Shown here: piece by piece, positions 1 through 7,552 of the stretch
How the letters are laid out: each line of letters begins with the position of its first letter
Position numbering within the stretch: the first letter of the stretch is position 1
Position numbers and translations under genes: made by a program
Source: UMGS882 sp045598975
GTDB taxonomy: Bacteria; Bacillota; Clostridia; Oscillospirales; CAG-382
Length of the DNA: 38,957 bases
Assembly: GCA_045598975.1 (NCBI GenBank)
Contig: JAZRVE010000011.1
Coordinates: 1-38,957 of the forward strand
Direction of reading: 5' to 3'
Notes under the pieces: generated by a model
What the model saw: only the letters and a program-made list of their open reading frames with translations
Told to the model about the DNA's origin: nothing
Database searches by the model: none

Positions 1-100
1 AAAGGAGTGCAAAAAAGATTGCCGGGGAGCAGCCCCGGACCCCCTTACGTCGCAAATGCCGACTCCGCACCTCCGTGCTCCGTCGGGAGATTTGCGACGG
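1..100. repeat. Dispersed intergenic repeat, modules B and A
   Basis: Positions 9-49 (module B: AGATTGCCGGGGAGC followed by CCCCGGAC) and 51-97 (module A, an imperfect hairpin whose arms include CGCAAAT and ATTTGCG) recur at 800-980 in reverse complement, at 32971-33062 in the same order, and at 33588-33625 (module B only, reversed). Short open frames over them are by-products of the repeat, because the same peptide fragments appear at every copy and in both orientations. No gene is visible here. Confidence 0.8.
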
Positions 101-102
101 AT

Positions 103-303
103 CAAACCGTTATCACGGCGGCTCCGATACAGATTAGCAGATGCCCCAAACCGTGCGGCACGGATACGTTACATGGCGCAAACGGCGGCGTAGTGCCGGA
201 TATTGCCGATATGCACAAAGGGACGGGCTATACGAGATGTTATTCTATCCGGCTTTGTGCCCCTATCCTGCGCGTAGGAAGTTACTGCAAACAAAAGATA
301 GCG
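103..303. repeat. About 200-bp dispersed repeat, inverted copy at 33354-33555
   Basis: Read in reverse complement, this stretch aligns almost end to end with 33354-33555, including GTATCGGAGCCGCCGTGATA, CCGTGCCGCACGGTT and TATAGCCCGTCCCTTTGT. The copies differ by scattered substitutions and short indels, so they are old. They lie in opposite orientation about 33 kb apart. I see no coding signal; frames found in both copies share only repeat-derived peptides. Confidence 0.8.
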
Positions 304-323
304 GCACGCGCTCATGGTTTTGC

Positions 324-641
324 GACGCGCCCGCCGTCGTTTTGGCGGGCGTGTCCCCTGACCGCGGGATACTGCGGCTGTTGTTTCCGCTCGCTTACAC
401 TCGCGGTATGGGTGAAGCGGCACGCTTCCGACGCGCCCGCCGCCGTTTTGGCGGGCGTGTCCCCTGACCGCGGGACACTGCGGCAGTTGCTTTCGCTCGT
501 TCACACTCGCGGTATGGATGAAGCGGCACGCTTCCGACGCGCCCGCCGACGTTTTGGCGGGCGTGTCCCCTGACCGCGGGATACTGCGGCAGTTGCTTTC
601 GCTCGTTCACACTCGCGGTATGGATGAAGCGGCACGCTTCC
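324..641. repeat. Tandem repeat, three copies of 106 bp
   Basis: Units begin at 324, 430 and 536, each opening with GACGCGCCCGCC and containing GGCGGGCGTGTCCCCTGACC and ACTCGCGGTATGG. Copies 2 and 3 are nearly identical; copy 1 is more diverged. Each unit holds a GC-rich hairpin (GCGCCCGCC...GGCGGGCG). The 106-base period is not a multiple of three, so the frame shifts from unit to unit and the array does not encode a repeated protein. Confidence 0.9.
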
Positions 642-649
642 GGCTCGCT

Positions 650-755
650 GCGGAACGTATTTAACCATACCATCCCTTTCCGCAAATCTATAATTTCCGG
701 CAGTACGCCGCCGTTTGTACAATAAAAACATAACCGAGCCGCAGAGCTCGGTTAT
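650..755. repeat. Dispersed repeat ending in a 10-bp-stem hairpin (730-755)
   Basis: The hairpin has arms ATAACCGAGC and GCTCGGTTAT (730-739 and 746-755) around a six-base loop, flanked by an A-rich run on one side. In reverse complement the whole 106-bp stretch matches 33103-33212 and 38696-38810, which carry the same hairpin followed by ATGTTTTTATTGTGCTAACG. The hairpin plus T-run in those copies looks like an intrinsic terminator, so this repeat may spread as a terminator-bearing unit. Confidence 0.75.
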
Positions 756-775
756 TTGCATGGCGTAAATGGTGA

Positions 776-980
776 CACTGCGGCAAATCTTTTCCACCGC
801 CGCAAATCTCCCGACGGAGCACGGAGGTGCGGAGTCGGCATTTGCGGCGTAAGAAAAGCGCTTTTGCTTACTTTTCTCGCTTTCGTGAGAAAAGTAAGTC
901 GCCGCCCGCAGGCGGCGAAACTCCCCTTCAAAAGCGACGTAAGGGGCTCCGGGGCAACTCCCCGGCAATCTTTTTTTGTT
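776..980. repeat. Dispersed repeat modules A and B (reverse orientation) with extra hairpins
   Basis: Module A in reverse complement (800-848) is followed by a 12-bp-stem hairpin at 867-898 (CTTACTTTTCTC and its complement), a second hairpin at 900-917 (CGCCGCC, loop, GGCGGCG), then module B in reverse complement (935-980). The same order of pieces occurs beside the hairpin at 32938-32967, in opposite orientation. No gene is supported. Confidence 0.75.
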
Positions 981-1010
981 TACTTTTTTTCTCGCAAGAG
1001 AAAAAAAGTA
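981..1010 (-). terminator. Perfect 13-bp-stem hairpin after the isomerase gene
   Basis: TACTTTTTTTCTC (981-993), loop GCAA, and the exact complement (998-1010) lie 7 bases downstream of the isomerase stop on the minus strand. The stem contains its own run of seven Ts on either strand, so it could stop transcription in both directions. An identical hairpin lies at 32938-32967 and a close one at 33627-33654, so this terminator belongs to the dispersed repeat. Confidence 0.65.
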
Positions 1011-1017
1011 AAATATT

Positions 1018-1836
1018 TCACCAGCCGAGGGTTTTGAGGTAGTCGCGGCTCTTTTTGGCGTCGTCCAGACAAGACGTTCCGAAGTTGCCGTCCTGCTCGA
1101 CCACAACGTACTTGGCGCCGCTCTCGACAGCCGCCTGCAAAACAGACGGGAAATCCTGCCTGCCGGAGCCGACCGGACAAAGCTTGAACTCGCCGCCGGA
1201 CGCCGGCGCCGCTTTCTTCTCCTGCCCGATGAGCTCGTACATATTCTCGCTCTTGGAGCCGTTGAAATCTTTCAGATGCACGACCGGGCACCGTCCCGCA
1301 TACTTGCGGATATACTCTGCCGGATCTTCGCCGCCGACCTTCACCCAGCAGGTGTCAAGCTCGGTTTGCAGATGCGCCGGAGAAATGCTGTCGTACATGT
1401 AATCCAGACCGTACCGCCCGTCGGGCATACGGCAGAACTCAAAATCGTGGTTGTGATATAACAGCGTCAGCCCCTTGCCCGCACAGATGCCGCCGAGACG
1501 GTCGATGTCGGCAAGCACGCCTTCAAAGCCCTCGTTGCCGGGACGCTTGCCGTCTTCCAGATACGGCACGACGAAATATTCACAGCCCATCGCCTTGTAG
1601 TGATCCAGCACGTCGTCGGGGTTTGCGAGCGTATCCGCAAACGGGACGTGTGCGCTGATGGCTTTGAGCCCGATACGATTGAGCTCGCTTGTGAATTCTT
1701 CGTAAGTGGTGTACAGTCCGGCAGGCTCAACGTAATCGTAGCCCATTTCCTTGACGGCTTCCAGCGTCTTGGAGACGTTCTTCGCCATTTCTTCGCGGAC
1801 GGTGTACAACTGTAATGCGACCGGTAACGTTTTCAT
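1018..1836 (-). CDS. Sugar phosphate isomerase/epimerase-like TIM barrel protein
   Basis: The 272-residue protein has the AP-endonuclease-2/xylose-isomerase-like TIM-barrel layout: N-terminal VALQLYTVREE, a central YHNHDFEF, an ELDTCW strand end, VVHLKD and a late VVVEQD. In this superfamily those Glu, His and Asp residues hold divalent metal and bind a sugar or inositol derivative. Family knowledge therefore predicts a cytoplasmic carbohydrate isomerase or epimerase; the substrate cannot be read from the sequence. The ATG is preceded by AGAGGG at good spacing and the gene has its own promoter (1883-1910). A strong hairpin follows the stop. It is the last minus-strand gene before the left repeat region, and 90 bp separate it from the next gene upstream, so it is probably monocistronic. 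Confidence 0.85.
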   Translation of the reverse strand: MKTLPVALQLYTVREEMAKNVSKTLEAVKEMGYDYVEPAGLYTTYEEFTSELNRIGLKAISAHVPFADTLANPDDVLDHYKAMGCEYFVVPYLEDGKRPGNEGFEGVLADIDRLGGICAGKGLTLLYHNHDFEFCRMPDGRYGLDYMYDSISPAHLQTELDTCWVKVGGEDPAEYIRKYAGRCPVVHLKDFNGSKSENMYELIGQEKKAAPASGGEFKLCPVGSGRQDFPSVLQAAVESGAKYVVVEQDGNFGTSCLDDAKKSRDYLKTLGW

Positions 1837-1882
1837 GATAAAACCCTCTTTTCACAATACTGCGGACGATCCCGCTGATTGT

Positions 1883-1910
1883 ATTATAACATAGCCGTCC
1901 GAAAAAGCAA
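1883..1910 (-). promoter_or_regulatory. Sigma-A-type promoter of the isomerase gene
   Basis: Read on the minus strand: -35 TTGCTT (1905-1910), 16-base spacer, -10 TATAAT (1883-1888), about 47 bases before the ATG. A short AT-rich hairpin (1902-1920), possibly the end of the upstream operon, overlaps the -35. Confidence 0.65.
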
Positions 1911-1926
1911 GCCTTTTTCTGCTTTT

Positions 1927-2694
1927 TTATTTCTTATTTTTTGCGGTGTAGCGGTCGTACCACAAGAGCCCTAAAAGGCTGATGACCGCCGTTGCCGCGA
2001 AGAGGATGCCGGCGGCGAGATAGTTTCCGTCGTGAAGGAGCATGCCGCCCACCGTCGAGGAAATGACGGACGGAAAGCGGGCGATGAGCGAAATGACGAG
2101 AAATTCACCGGGCGACAGCGGCGTCAGCCCGAAAAAGTAGGTGAATAAGTCCTTCGGTGTGCCCGGAATGATGAAGAGCAGAAAGACGATGTGCCGCAGA
2201 CGGGCACGGTCGCCGACGAGCTTGCGCACAAAAGAGAGCCGTTCGATCTTTTCCATGGGACAAAAGACCTCGATGGCACGGACGCCGAAGGTTTTGACAA
2301 GAATAAATACCAGCGCACTTGCCGCCGCCACGCCGGCGTAGCAGATCAGCGTGCCGCCGAGCGCCCCGAAGGCGTACCCGAGCCCGATCTCCACCGCTTC
2401 TCCGGGAATGAGGGCGACGAACACCTGCAAAAATTGAAGCACAAACGCCACGAGCACGCCCTTTGCGCCGAAGCTCTCCACGTAGGTGCGGAAGCTCTCC
2501 GCCGAACGGATCTCCGAAAAGCGGGCGATGAAAAACCACGTGGCGAGACCGAAGAGGGCAAACACGATCACGACCGACACGACCGTGAAAACTTTTTTAA
2601 GCGTGGACGCGCCGGTCTTCCCGTCCGCGTTTTTCGTGTTGCCGGTGTTGTCAGTATTGTCAGTGGATATGTTGATCTTCTTGGGAAGGGGCAT
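1927..2694 (-). CDS. TVP38/TMEM64 (SNARE-associated/DedA-like) membrane protein
   Basis: The 255-residue protein starts with a polar, Asn/Thr-rich tail (about residues 1-30), then has several hydrophobic helices. The family core is visible: PGEAVEIGLGYAFGALGGT and, further on, FIIPGTPKDLFTYFFGL, the two re-entrant halves of the SNARE_assoc/VTT fold. Family members are thought to handle phospholipid scrambling or flippase-like transport in the cytoplasmic membrane; the bacterial substrate is uncertain. The ATG has AGGAGA eight bases upstream and lies inside the end of the Fur-family gene (35-bp overlap in another frame), which points to translational coupling. The N-terminal tail holds a short NTDNTGNT repeat related to sequences at other gene edges in this window. 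Confidence 0.85.
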   Translation of the reverse strand: MPLPKKINISTDNTDNTGNTKNADGKTGASTLKKVFTVVSVVIVFALFGLATWFFIARFSEIRSAESFRTYVESFGAKGVLVAFVLQFLQVFVALIPGEAVEIGLGYAFGALGGTLICYAGVAAASALVFILVKTFGVRAIEVFCPMEKIERLSFVRKLVGDRARLRHIVFLLFIIPGTPKDLFTYFFGLTPLSPGEFLVISLIARFPSVISSTVGGMLLHDGNYLAAGILFAATAVISLLGLLWYDRYTAKNKK

Positions 2695-3106
2695 GATCGT
2701 CTCCTGCGCACGTGCGGCAGACGCCGTACAGAACGGTACGGGTGTTGTCCACCGAGAAGCCGTGATGCTCCGCGACGTGCTTTTCCAGTTCTTCGATATA
2801 CGGGCAGCTCACGTGAAAGAGCCTGCCGCAGGACGTGCATTTGAGGTGAAAATGATGGGTGCATTCGTCATCCGGCGAAAGGTACTGGTAGCACGCCGGC
2901 TCGTCCGGAGACGAGGTGAATTTGCGGATGTACCCCTTTTCGGTCAGCTTTTCGAGCTGACGGTAGATGGTCGCCGTGGAAACGGCGTCCTTTTTTTCTT
3001 TGAGAAGCACCGACAGCTCCTCCGCCGTCAGATGCCGCGTGCGGTTTTCCCGCAGGCAGTCCAGAACGCGGCTTCCCTGTTTTGTAAGTGTTTCGCCGTT
3101 CGGCAT
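2660..3106 (-). CDS. Fur-family transcriptional regulator
   Basis: The 148-residue protein has an N-terminal winged-helix domain (about residues 5-65, with STATIYRQLEKLTEKGYI as recognition region) and a C-terminal dimerisation domain with THHFHLKCTSCG and a final CRTC. Cys90, Cys93, Cys130 and Cys133 form the structural zinc site of many Fur/PerR/Zur proteins; the HHFH cluster belongs to the regulatory metal site. It is a DNA-binding metal or peroxide sensor, but which ligand it senses (Fe, Zn, Mn/peroxide) cannot be decided. The C terminus is polar and His-containing (DDHAPSQEDQHIH), and part of it overlaps the TVP38-family gene downstream. It begins 4 bp after murD ends, so it is probably transcribed with thrC and murD. 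I saw no clear operator. Confidence 0.9.
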   Translation of the reverse strand: MPNGETLTKQGSRVLDCLRENRTRHLTAEELSVLLKEKKDAVSTATIYRQLEKLTEKGYIRKFTSSPDEPACYQYLSPDDECTHHFHLKCTSCGRLFHVSCPYIEELEKHVAEHHGFSVDNTRTVLYGVCRTCAGDDHAPSQEDQHIH

Positions 3107-3110
3107 CCCG

Positions 3111-4616
3111 TCACCCCTCTTTATTTCCGGCGTTTCCGGTTGTGTCGGCGCCGATGAGACGCTTTACCAGCGTGCGGAAGCGTTCGCCGCGCTGCTCGAA
3201 ATTGCGGAAAGCGTCAAACGACGCGCACGCCGGAGAAAGCAAAACCTTGTCGCCGGGACGTGCCTCCGTCACCGCCCGCGTCACCGCCTCGTCAAACGAG
3301 GCACAGCGCACGAGGGGCACGTCGTTTTCGTTGAAGGCTTCATACGAACGCAGAGCGCGTTCGATCTTGTCGGCGGTGTCGCCGGTGATGTAGCAGACGC
3401 ATCCGCGGGCGCAGACCGGCTCCGCAAGCGGCTCGAACGGGATCTTTTTGTCGTAGCCGCCGAGGATGAGGCGGATCCTGCCGCCGTCCTCCTTCCCGAA
3501 GCAGGACAACGCCGCCGCCGTGCGGGAGGGAGAGGAATCAATGGAGCTGTTGTAGTAGGTGACGCCGTCCTTTTTGGCGACGATTTCCAGGCGGTGCGGT
3601 ACGCCGCCGAAGGTCGTCGCGGTGCGGTACGCCGCCTCTTTTGTGATATAGGGCTTCACGGCGAGAAGCGCCGCCATGTAGTTTTCGATATTGTGATCGC
3701 CCGGCAGCAGAATGTCGCCGCGCGAAAGCCACGGCTCGCCGTCAAGATACAGCGTATCGCCGTCCAACGAGGCGCCGCAGGCGGAAAAGCCGTCGCAGAC
3801 GGAGAAAAGCGAGACGGTCTTGCCCTCTTTTTGCGCCTCTTTCGCAAAAAGGGCGGAATAGTCGTCACTGCGGCGGTTGAGCACCACGCGTCCGGTGCTC
3901 TTCATATGCGTGAAGACGGCGCGCTTGGAAAAGGCGTACTCGTCCATATCGGTGTGCCAGTCGAGATGGTTGGGAGAAACATTGGTAATGACGCCGACGT
4001 CGGGAAAGGTGATGTGCGCGAACGGCAGTCCGGCGTTTTCAAAGCGGTTGACGGTATGTAACTGAAAACTCGACAGCTCTAACACCGCAAAATCGTCCGG
4101 CGTCATATCGCCCACCCGCGAAAGCAAGGGCGTGCCGATGTTGCCGCCCACAAAGACGCGCTTGCCGGCGTTTTTCAGAAGCTCGGATACGAGCGTTGTG
4201 GTGGTGGTCTTGCCGTTGCTTCCCGTCACGGCGATGACGGTCGCCGGGCAGAGCGAGAGAAACGCCTCCATCTCGCTCGTGATAAGTGCGCCCGCTTTCT
4301 TTGCCACGAGGATCTCCGGCTTGTCGAAACGCACGCCGGGGCTCTTGTAGATAAGAGAATCGGCGATATTTCCGAGATATCCCTCTCCGCAGATAAACGT
4401 CACGCCTTTTTCTTCCAGACGCCCGACGTCGAGCGCCGGATTCTCGGCGAGCATTTCCCGCGTCCGCTTGTCACGCGCCGTGACGTGCGCACCGCAGTCG
4501 AGCAGAAAATCAATGAGCGGAATGTTGCTGATGCCGACGCCGATGACCGACGCCGTTTTTCCTTTTAAGAAGGCTCTGTATTCCGTAAGGGCACGGTTTT
4601 CGAACGGCAAACCCAA
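3111..4616 (-). CDS. murD: UDP-N-acetylmuramoylalanine--D-glutamate ligase (MurD)
   Basis: This 501-residue cytoplasmic ATP-dependent amide ligase adds D-glutamate to UDP-MurNAc-L-Ala in peptidoglycan precursor synthesis. Visible features: an N-terminal nucleotide-sugar domain with VIGVGISN and SPGV; the P-loop TGSNGKTTT at residues 131-139; NVSPNHLDWH in the central domain; HRLEIVA and the NSSIDSSP loop at the start of the C-terminal domain; and GGYDKK. It is slightly longer than the usual 450 residues or so, mainly through its N-terminal lead and a Gly/Asn-rich tail (DTTGNAGNKEG) that resembles repeat-like sequence at other gene edges here. No other dcw-cluster gene is adjacent; the neighbours are thrC (30 bp upstream) and a Fur-family gene (4 bp downstream). 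Confidence 0.95.
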   Translation of the reverse strand: MGLPFENRALTEYRAFLKGKTASVIGVGISNIPLIDFLLDCGAHVTARDKRTREMLAENPALDVGRLEEKGVTFICGEGYLGNIADSLIYKSPGVRFDKPEILVAKKAGALITSEMEAFLSLCPATVIAVTGSNGKTTTTTLVSELLKNAGKRVFVGGNIGTPLLSRVGDMTPDDFAVLELSSFQLHTVNRFENAGLPFAHITFPDVGVITNVSPNHLDWHTDMDEYAFSKRAVFTHMKSTGRVVLNRRSDDYSALFAKEAQKEGKTVSLFSVCDGFSACGASLDGDTLYLDGEPWLSRGDILLPGDHNIENYMAALLAVKPYITKEAAYRTATTFGGVPHRLEIVAKKDGVTYYNSSIDSSPSRTAAALSCFGKEDGGRIRLILGGYDKKIPFEPLAEPVCARGCVCYITGDTADKIERALRSYEAFNENDVPLVRCASFDEAVTRAVTEARPGDKVLLSPACASFDAFRNFEQRGERFRTLVKRLIGADTTGNAGNKEG

Positions 4617-4646
4617 TTCTCCTCTTTTCGTGTGGGTGATGTGGCG

Positions 4647-6134
4647 TCAGTGGGAAAACAGGCACGCCGCCATGCTTTCCTTGTCGTTTTCGACGGTCTC
4701 GGTAAAGCGGATGGGCTTGCCGGACAGAGAGGCAAGCGGCACGGGCGCCGAGGTCTTGCTGACGGAGGCGAGGGCGCCGATGAGCTGTTCGTCGGTCTTG
4801 CCGTCGGTCGGTTCGCCGAGAGCGGACAGCACGCTCGACGCGAATTTATAGGGGCTTGCCGTCGAGGCGATGACGTTGCGCCGACCGGTCTGCGCGTCCT
4901 TCCGGAAGCACTCCGCCGCATACAGCGCCACGGCGGTGTGCGGATCGACGAGATACGAATAGGTGTCGAACGTACTCCTGATGGTCGCGCCGCAGTTTTC
5001 CTCGTTACAGGAATATGCGCGGAACTCTTCTTTTATGGCGGCAAGCACGTCTTTTTCCACCTCGTAGCGTCCCGTCTTCTGCAAATCGCTCATATAGCGC
5101 GCCGTCTTTTCGGGCCCGGCAAGCAGCCACAGAAGGCGTTCGAGGTTGGAGGAAATGAGAATGTCCATCGACGGCGACATGGTGGTGTAGAAGGGGCGGT
5201 TGCGGTCGTAGACGCCGGTGGTGAGAAAATCGGTGAGGATATCGTTTTTGTTGGAGGCGCAGATCAGCGTCCCGATGGGCAGTCCCATGCGCTTGGCGAG
5301 ATAGGCGGCGAAAATGTTGCCGAAGTTGCCGGTCGGCACGGTGATATCGATCCTGTCGCCCTCGCGGATGTCCCCCTCTTTGAGCAGATCGCAGTACGCC
5401 GAGACGTAGTAGACGATCTGCGGGGCAAGGCGTCCGAAATTGATGGAGTTGGCGCTGGATAAGAACATCCCGTCTTCCGAAAGGCGTGCGCGGATGTCCT
5501 CGTCTGCGAAAATGCGCTTGACGCCGGTCTGCGCGTCGTCGAAGTTGCCGTTTATGGCGACCACCTTGACGTTGCCGCCCTCCTGTGTCGCCATCTGCCG
5601 CTTCTGCATACGGCTGACGCCGTCAACGGGATAAAAGACGGTGATGCAGACCTGCTCGACGTCCTTGTAGCCTTCAAGCGCCGCTTTTCCGGTATCGCCG
5701 GAGGTGGCGACGAGAATGTGCGCTTTCCTGGTCTCGCCCGTCTTTTTCAAGGCAAGCGACAGCAGCCGCGGCATGATCTGCAATGCCATATCCTTGAAGG
5801 CGCAGGTCGGACCGTGCCACAGTTCAAGCACCCGCTTTTCCGAATCGGAGAATTTGCTGACCGGAGCGGCATAGCCGTCGAAGGTCACCTCATACGCCGC
5901 CTTGGCGCAGGCAAGCAGTTCCTCCTCGGTGTAGTCGGTGAGGAATAATTTTAAGATCTTCGCCGCACGCTCGGGGTAAGAGAGCTCGCAGAGCGACGAG
6001 AGAAACGCGCCGTCGATCGTCGGGATGCTTTCCGGCATGAAAAGCCCGCCGTCCGGGGCAAGCCCTGTTTTGATGACCTCCGCCGCGCTGTAAGATACGG
6101 TACGGTCTGTGCTTCGGGTGCTGTAATAGTTCAT
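4647..6134 (-). CDS. thrC: Threonine synthase
   Basis: The 495-residue PLP enzyme converts O-phosphohomoserine to threonine, the last step of threonine synthesis. It opens with the family pattern MNYYSTRSTD...APDGGLFMPE. The PLP lysine is Lys114 in HGPTCAFKDMALQ, and later segments include ATSGDTGKAALEGY (phosphate-binding loop), VPTGNFGN and SSNLERLL. Length and order match the longer bacterial/fungal-type enzyme. The ATG has AAAGGA upstream. It sits 37 bp after the M19 dipeptidase gene and 30 bp before murD, in a long same-strand run. No other threonine-pathway gene (hom, thrB) is nearby, so its place here probably reflects operon packing rather than a pathway cluster. Confidence 0.95.
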   Translation of the reverse strand: MNYYSTRSTDRTVSYSAAEVIKTGLAPDGGLFMPESIPTIDGAFLSSLCELSYPERAAKILKLFLTDYTEEELLACAKAAYEVTFDGYAAPVSKFSDSEKRVLELWHGPTCAFKDMALQIMPRLLSLALKKTGETRKAHILVATSGDTGKAALEGYKDVEQVCITVFYPVDGVSRMQKRQMATQEGGNVKVVAINGNFDDAQTGVKRIFADEDIRARLSEDGMFLSSANSINFGRLAPQIVYYVSAYCDLLKEGDIREGDRIDITVPTGNFGNIFAAYLAKRMGLPIGTLICASNKNDILTDFLTTGVYDRNRPFYTTMSPSMDILISSNLERLLWLLAGPEKTARYMSDLQKTGRYEVEKDVLAAIKEEFRAYSCNEENCGATIRSTFDTYSYLVDPHTAVALYAAECFRKDAQTGRRNVIASTASPYKFASSVLSALGEPTDGKTDEQLIGALASVSKTSAPVPLASLSGKPIRFTETVENDKESMAACLFSH

Positions 6135-6171
6135 GGGAATAAGTCCTTTCCGTAAAAGATGAGATGGTATT

Positions 6172-7113
6172 TTACAGGTTCTTCATAAAGAACGAATACG
6201 CGTTGTTGTAGAAAATATCCTCCACGAGCGCAAGGTCTGCGCCGTGATCCTGCATATAGGCGCCGAGCGCGCCGAGCTTTTCGACCCGTTCGAGCCCTTT
6301 GAGCTGCGCCGTCCCGTCAAGGTCGGCGCCGATGGCGACGTTTTTGCCGCATCCCTTTTCGATGAAGTGCACGACGTGCCGCACGGCGGTGTCGAGCACC
6401 TCGTCCGGCTCTGCGTCAAGGTCTTCTTCAAGCGATTTGGAGAGGTATTTGCCGATGAGCCCGACGCCGACGATGCCGCCGCCGGAAACAATGGTGCGAA
6501 GCTGGGTGTCCGACAGGTTGCGGGGCGAAAGGCAGATCGCCTGCGCGTCGGAATGGGAAGCGAAAAACGGGCGCTTCGCCACCTTGACGAGGTCCCAGAA
6601 GCCCTTTTCGGATAAATGGGAGACGTCTATGAGAATGCCGAGCTTCTCGCACATCTCCACCGCCCGGAAGCCGAACTCCGTCAGCCCTTCGTCGGTGTCG
6701 AACGCACCGCCGAGCTCGTTCGTGCCGCCCCACGTGAGCGTCAGCGCACGGATGCCGTACTCACGTAAGATTTCAAGGCGCGATAAGTCCTTGCCGATGA
6801 GGTGTGCGCCCTCCACGGCGGGGATGATTTTGAGCCGCGCGTCGTCGGCTTTCAGCGTTTCGGCGTCGGTGCAGAGCACGGCGCGGTCGGCGTTGTTCTC
6901 GATCTCGTTTTTTAGGTTGTCGAAGATGGCGAAAAAGTCGGCGTACGCGTCGTCGGGCGATCGTTTGACGTCCGACCAGACGGCGAACACCTGCGCCTTG
7001 CGCTCGTAGGCGTCAAAGCCGTCGAGGCTCACGCTGAGGGCGTTTGCGGCAAGCGGCATTTTCCGGTGGTACATCTCGAACGCCGTGTCGCAGTGTAAAT
7101 CGAAATATTTCAT
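6172..7113 (-). CDS. Membrane dipeptidase family (peptidase M19)
   Basis: With the start at 7113 the protein is 313 residues and opens MKYFDLHCDT, the M19 beginning. Metal ligands are visible: His7 and Asp9 (HCD), Glu101 (PAVEGAHL), His166 (VSHLSE) and His187 (ASHSDA). M19 enzymes are TIM-barrel dizinc hydrolases that cleave dipeptides, some with D-residues; no signal peptide is present, so a cytoplasmic peptide-recycling role is likely. The frame stays open about 43 codons further upstream, but that part is Asn/Asp/Thr repeat (DNTDNTDTT) with no family similarity, so I prefer the ATG at 7113. Its GGGAAGG is rather far away (about 13 bases), so translation may be modest. It lies between yraN and thrC in the same direction. 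Confidence 0.88.
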   Translation of the reverse strand: MKYFDLHCDTAFEMYHRKMPLAANALSVSLDGFDAYERKAQVFAVWSDVKRSPDDAYADFFAIFDNLKNEIENNADRAVLCTDAETLKADDARLKIIPAVEGAHLIGKDLSRLEILREYGIRALTLTWGGTNELGGAFDTDEGLTEFGFRAVEMCEKLGILIDVSHLSEKGFWDLVKVAKRPFFASHSDAQAICLSPRNLSDTQLRTIVSGGGIVGVGLIGKYLSKSLEEDLDAEPDEVLDTAVRHVVHFIEKGCGKNVAIGADLDGTAQLKGLERVEKLGALGAYMQDHGADLALVEDIFYNNAYSFFMKNL

Positions 7114-7168
7114 GATAACGTAATGACCTTCCCTTGTTGTGTCAGTATTATCGGTATTATCGGAAAAT

Positions 7169-7552
7169 TCATGAAAACGCGTTTTCGGTGTAGCGCATCC
7201 CGACGATGCGCCCGGAGGCCGAAAAGACCTCCGCCGTGTCAAAGCGGACGGTTAAGGCGGCAAGATAGCCGTCGGCGCGGTATTCCGTCAGAAAGGCTTG
7301 CGCCGTGCGCTTTACAAGGCTCTGCTTGTGCTCGTCCACCGCCGCGGACGGCGTGACGGAGTCGTCCGCCGCACGCTGTTTGACCTCCACGAAGGCGAGC
7401 ACGCTTCCCTTTTCGGCGATGACGTCGATCTCGCCGCCGCGCACGGTGTAGTGGCGGCACAGCACGCGGTAGCCGTCCTTGGCAAGCCGCTCGCTCACAT
7501 AGTCCTCGCCGCTTTTTCCGGCGGCGCGGATGCGTTTAATCCGTTCCGTCAT
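7169..7552 (-). CDS. yraN: YraN/UPF0102 family endonuclease-like protein
   Basis: A 127-residue protein when started at the ATG at 7552; a TTG at 7567 would add five residues but the ATG has the better purine-rich site. It shows the UPF0102 pattern: GKSGEDYVSERLAKDGYRVL, RGGEIDVIA and LAFVEVKQR. The Glu/Asp and E-x-K set is the PD-(D/E)xK nuclease-like core. The family is often found next to rnhB, as here, where it overlaps the end of rnhB by 17 bp. Its role is not settled and may involve DNA processing. Confidence 0.88.
   Translation of the reverse strand: MTERIKRIRAAGKSGEDYVSERLAKDGYRVLCRHYTVRGGEIDVIAEKGSVLAFVEVKQRAADDSVTPSAAVDEHKQSLVKRTAQAFLTEYRADGYLAALTVRFDTAEVFSASGRIVGMRYTENAFS

Noticed and set aside
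324..641. CRISPR array
   Set aside because: Units are 106 bp, contiguous and without unique spacers.
7..1106. Several overlapping open frames of about 90-200 codons on both strands at the left end
   Set aside because: They share peptides such as SVPLHPYRE and LPGSSPGPPYVA that come from dispersed repeats read in different frames and orientations; no ribosome site or family pattern supports them.
2805..2820. Possible parS in the Fur-family gene (CAGCTCACGTGAAAGA)
   Set aside because: Only 11 of 16 bases match and the outer arms are not complementary; it lies in a conserved protein-coding segment.
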